From Colwellia sp. (lineage in GTDB: Bacteria > Pseudomonadota > Gammaproteobacteria > Enterobacterales > Alteromonadaceae): a stretch of DNA of 41,800 nt. Made by a program: the position numbers and the translations under genes. Below are positions 39,723-41,800 of this stretch, in pieces. Every line of letters starts with the position of its first letter. Within the stretch, counting starts at the first letter, position 1. The notes under the pieces were generated by a model. That model did no database searches. It was not told the origin of the DNA and saw only the letters and a program-made list of their open reading frames with translations. Location of the stretch: positions 1 to 41,800 of the forward strand of contig JABSOZ010000030.1 of assembly GCA_013215295.1 (NCBI GenBank), given 5' to 3'.

Positions 39723-41800
39723 CTATTTAATTGGCAAACAAATGCTAATAATTGAACCTTCATTTATTAGCGAAGATACTTTTAAAATTCCGTTGTGGTC
39801 TTCAATAATACCAAATGAAATTGCCATTCCTAATCCTGTCCCACTACCAACATCTTTTGTTGTAAAAAAGGGATCAAATATTTTTTTCTGTGTAACCTCA
39901 CTCATGCCACAACCGTTGTCTTCGAATATCACTTGAGTTCGATCAACATCCTTAATAAGCGAAATAGTTAATTGACCAACAAATTCTTTATTTCCTAGTT
40001 TTTTACTTTCAATCGCTTGGCAAGCATTAACGGCTATATTCATAAAAACCTGACTAAGTTTGGCCGGAAAACAGCTAATTGAGGGATCTGAATCTATATC
40101 TATGATAATTTTAATTTCATCATACTGAGTTTTAACCAAATGAATGGTTGAAGCGATAATACTGCCAAGTTTTACTACTAGCTTTTTATCATCATCTAAG
40201 CGAGAGAATGTACGAAGGTCATTTACAATTGTTTTTATTCGAGTTGTACCTTCAGTTGCAGTTTCAATTAATCCAATTAACTTGCTGAATTTTTCATCAA
40301 AAGACCTTAATACTTCTTCATCTGCGGTATCACCACCAGCAAGTTGTTTTAAATAGACTTTAATGGCTGATGTTTCATCTTTCATCATATATACAGCAGC
40401 ATGGGTAAAATTAGTCGGGTTATTTATTTCGTGAGCAACACCTGCAGTCATAGTACCTATTGTTGCCATTTTACTCGATTGAATTAACTGCTTTTGCGTC
40501 GCTAGTATTTCTTTGTTTTTTTCTTCCACTTCATGCTTTTGAGCTTTAAGCTCTGATGTACGCTCTGCCACTTTATGTTCTAGTTGTGCATTAACGCTTT
40601 GGACAAAAATCACTTTCTTTCTTTGAGAATAAATGAACGCCAAAACTAAGCTCAGTAAAAACAATCCGTATAAAGCATATGCCCACCATGTTTTCCACGG
40701 CGGTGGTAATACGGTAATTTGTAGTGAAGCGCCTTCTTCATTCCAATAACCGTCAGCATTGCTCGCTTTTACTCTGAAGGTATAATCTCCGTTAGGTAGA
40801 TTAGTATAGGTAGCTCTGCGGTTTTTGTAGTCGGTACTTACCCAATCCTTATCCCAACCGACCAATTGATAAGCAAATTTATTTTTTGTCGGATTAGAAA
40901 AATGTAATGCTGCAAATTCAAAGGCAACAATATTATCCTTATAGGTTAATGTCATCGCTTTAGTTTGGTGAATTACCTGATTGAGACTAAAGCCTGCCAC
41001 CTCATCAACTGCATTACTGGATGAAGAGACCTTTAATGATTTAGTCTCAGTGTTTTGTTCTAAGGTTCGGCTCTGTCTTGATAATAATGGCACTATTGGC
41101 ACGGATTCATTTGATAAAAGCATATCAGTTATCAACACTATGGGTACTTGTTTATCATCGATAATATTTTCAGGATAAAATCGATTAAAGCCATTAATAC
41201 CGCCAAAAAACAGTTCTCCGCTTTTGCTTTTAAAAGAAGCTCCTCCGTTAAATTCATTACTTTGCAGGCCATCGCCAACATCATAATTTCTAAACGTTTC
41301 AGCTTTTGGCACCATGCGTGACAACCCTTGATTGGTACTTAACCAGATATTCCCTTGTTTATCTTCTTCTATACGGTAAATAACATTATTGGGTAGGCCA
41401 TTTGCTGTTGTGAGCCGCTTAAACTTTGCTGTTTTGTTATTAAAAAGGTTAATCCCATCAGGTGTACCCACCCAAAGATTGCCTTGGCTATCCTCTAGAA
41501 GACTATATACACCGTCATGACTTAAACTGTTGGCATCGCCTGCCAGATGACGGTAATGGGTAAACTGATGGGTTTTGGGATTAAAATGATTAAGGCCGCC
41601 ACCATCGGTTCCTACCCAAAGATTGCCTTGGCTATCTTCAAAAAGGCTATATACATCGTCATCACTTAAACTGTTGGCATCGCCTGCCAGATGGCGGTAA
41701 TGGGTAAATTGCTGGGTTTTGGAATTGAAATGATTAAGACCGCCCCCACGAGTTCCCACCCAAAGATTGCCTTGGCTATCTTCAATAAGGCTAAGAATAT
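39723..41800 (-). CDS. Two-component propeller histidine kinase (N-terminus beyond window)
   Basis: About 690 residues are visible; the frame stays open to the right edge, so the N-terminus and signal peptide are missing. Visible in order: Reg_prop beta-propeller repeats with the motif DSQGNLWVGT, two of them almost identical 48-residue units; a Y_Y_Y domain (YTFRVKASNADGYW...); one membrane helix (about WWAYALYGLFLLSLVLAFIYS); a coiled coil; HisKA with VAHEINNPTNF as phospho-acceptor box; and HATPase_c (NACQAIE, DNGCGM, GSGTGLGMAIS). No receiver is fused. This architecture senses a periplasmic ligand, often a carbohydrate. It is followed after 34 bp by the REC-GGDEF gene. Confidence 0.93.
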   Translation of the reverse strand, partial: ILSLIEDSQGNLWVGTRGGGLNHFNSKTQQFTHYRHLAGDANSLSDDDVYSLFEDSQGNLWVGTDGGGLNHFNPKTHQFTHYRHLAGDANSLSHDGVYSLLEDSQGNLWVGTPDGINLFNNKTAKFKRLTTANGLPNNVIYRIEEDKQGNIWLSTNQGLSRMVPKAETFRNYDVGDGLQSNEFNGGASFKSKSGELFFGGINGFNRFYPENIIDDKQVPIVLITDMLLSNESVPIVPLLSRQSRTLEQNTETKSLKVSSSSNAVDEVAGFSLNQVIHQTKAMTLTYKDNIVAFEFAALHFSNPTKNKFAYQLVGWDKDWVSTDYKNRRATYTNLPNGDYTFRVKASNADGYWNEEGASLQITVLPPPWKTWWAYALYGLFLLSLVLAFIYSQRKKVIFVQSVNAQLEHKVAERTSELKAQKHEVEEKNKEILATQKQLIQSSKMATIGTMTAGVAHEINNPTNFTHAAVYMMKDETSAIKVYLKQLAGGDTADEEVLRSFDEKFSKLIGLIETATEGTTRIKTIVNDLRTFSRLDDDKKLVVKLGSIIASTIHLVKTQYDEIKIIIDIDSDPSISCFPAKLSQVFMNIAVNACQAIESKKLGNKEFVGQLTISLIKDVDRTQVIFEDNGCGMSEVTQKKIFDPFFTTKDVGSGTGLGMAISFGIIEDHNGILKVSSLINEGSIISICLPIK
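41441..41800 (-). repeat. Near-identical tandem 144-bp propeller repeats
   Basis: Within the kinase gene, the units starting at the FNSKTQQ and FNPKTHQ residues differ at only a few of 48 residues and share most bases (AGATGGCGGTAATGGGTAAA vs AGATGACGGTAATGGGTAAA). This points to recent unit duplication and possible copy-number change beyond the right edge. Confidence 0.7.

Noticed and set aside
41441-41800. Near-identical repeats at the right edge as an assembly artefact
   Set aside because: The copies differ at several positions and keep the reading frame and propeller motif, which is normal for Reg_prop repeats. A genuine tandem duplication is the better reading, though copy number beyond the edge is unknown.

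Overview
The window looks like the chromosome of a low-GC marine gammaproteobacterium of the Alteromonadales (Colwellia/Thalassotalea-like). The basis is the AT-rich codon use, the proteobacterial copper-resistance and c-di-GMP gene families, and the uniform integron attC sites. The genus is an inference from composition and gene style, not from a marker gene.

Left third (1-8950): a chromosomal integron gene-cassette array. Eleven attC recombination sites of about 100 bp each, all in the same orientation, separate eleven minus-strand cassette genes. The genes encode three lipoproteins, several small membrane proteins, a cupin, a DUF998 protein and unknowns. At the far left, positions 1-568 are the 5' portion (domains I to about III/IV) of a minus-strand group II intron whose reverse transcriptase would start just beyond the window edge. 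Cassettes read right to left, so attI and the integrase should lie to the right of the array, but none is there. Instead there is a second copy of a 333-bp dispersed repeat and a stretch of short iterated motifs resembling the end of an insertion sequence. The array therefore behaves as an integrase-less attC cluster, or has been cut off from its integrase.

Middle (9055-16300): a P-loop kinase and an autoregulated-looking MarR repressor with a near-ideal palindromic operator. Then comes an operon of a PhnD-type periplasmic binding protein and a BarA/TorS-like hybrid histidine kinase with two receiver domains and no response regulator nearby. These are followed by a MsAcT-like SGNH esterase/acyltransferase, a membrane-anchored ClpP-like (COG3904-type) protein and a small glutaredoxin-like protein.

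Copper island (16385-25942): copA (multicopper oxidase), copB, copC and copD on the minus strand, divergent from copR/copS, with a perfect CusR/CopR-type box between them. Next is a CueR-controlled operon of an HMA-domain mini-gene, a CopA-type Cu(I) P-type ATPase and cueR. It has a textbook CueR promoter with a 19-bp spacer. The HMA mini-gene is in frame with the ATPase and separated from it only by a TAA and six codons, which suggests a split two-HMA ATPase that now yields a free copper chaperone.

Right third (26200-41800): accessory and signalling genes. These are a TetR regulator and SRPBCC protein, a VOC-family gene remnant, a MepB-like protein, an SRAP/HMCES (YedK) DNA-protein crosslink protein, and three c-di-GMP enzymes (a GGDEF, a PAS-PAS-GGDEF-EAL and a REC-GGDEF). 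There are also a DUF5329 protein, a GNAT acetyltransferase, an AraC regulator, and SnoaL-like and DUF6265-like secreted proteins. The window closes with a two-component-propeller histidine kinase, cut by the right edge, sitting just upstream of the REC-GGDEF gene as a likely ligand-sensing c-di-GMP module.
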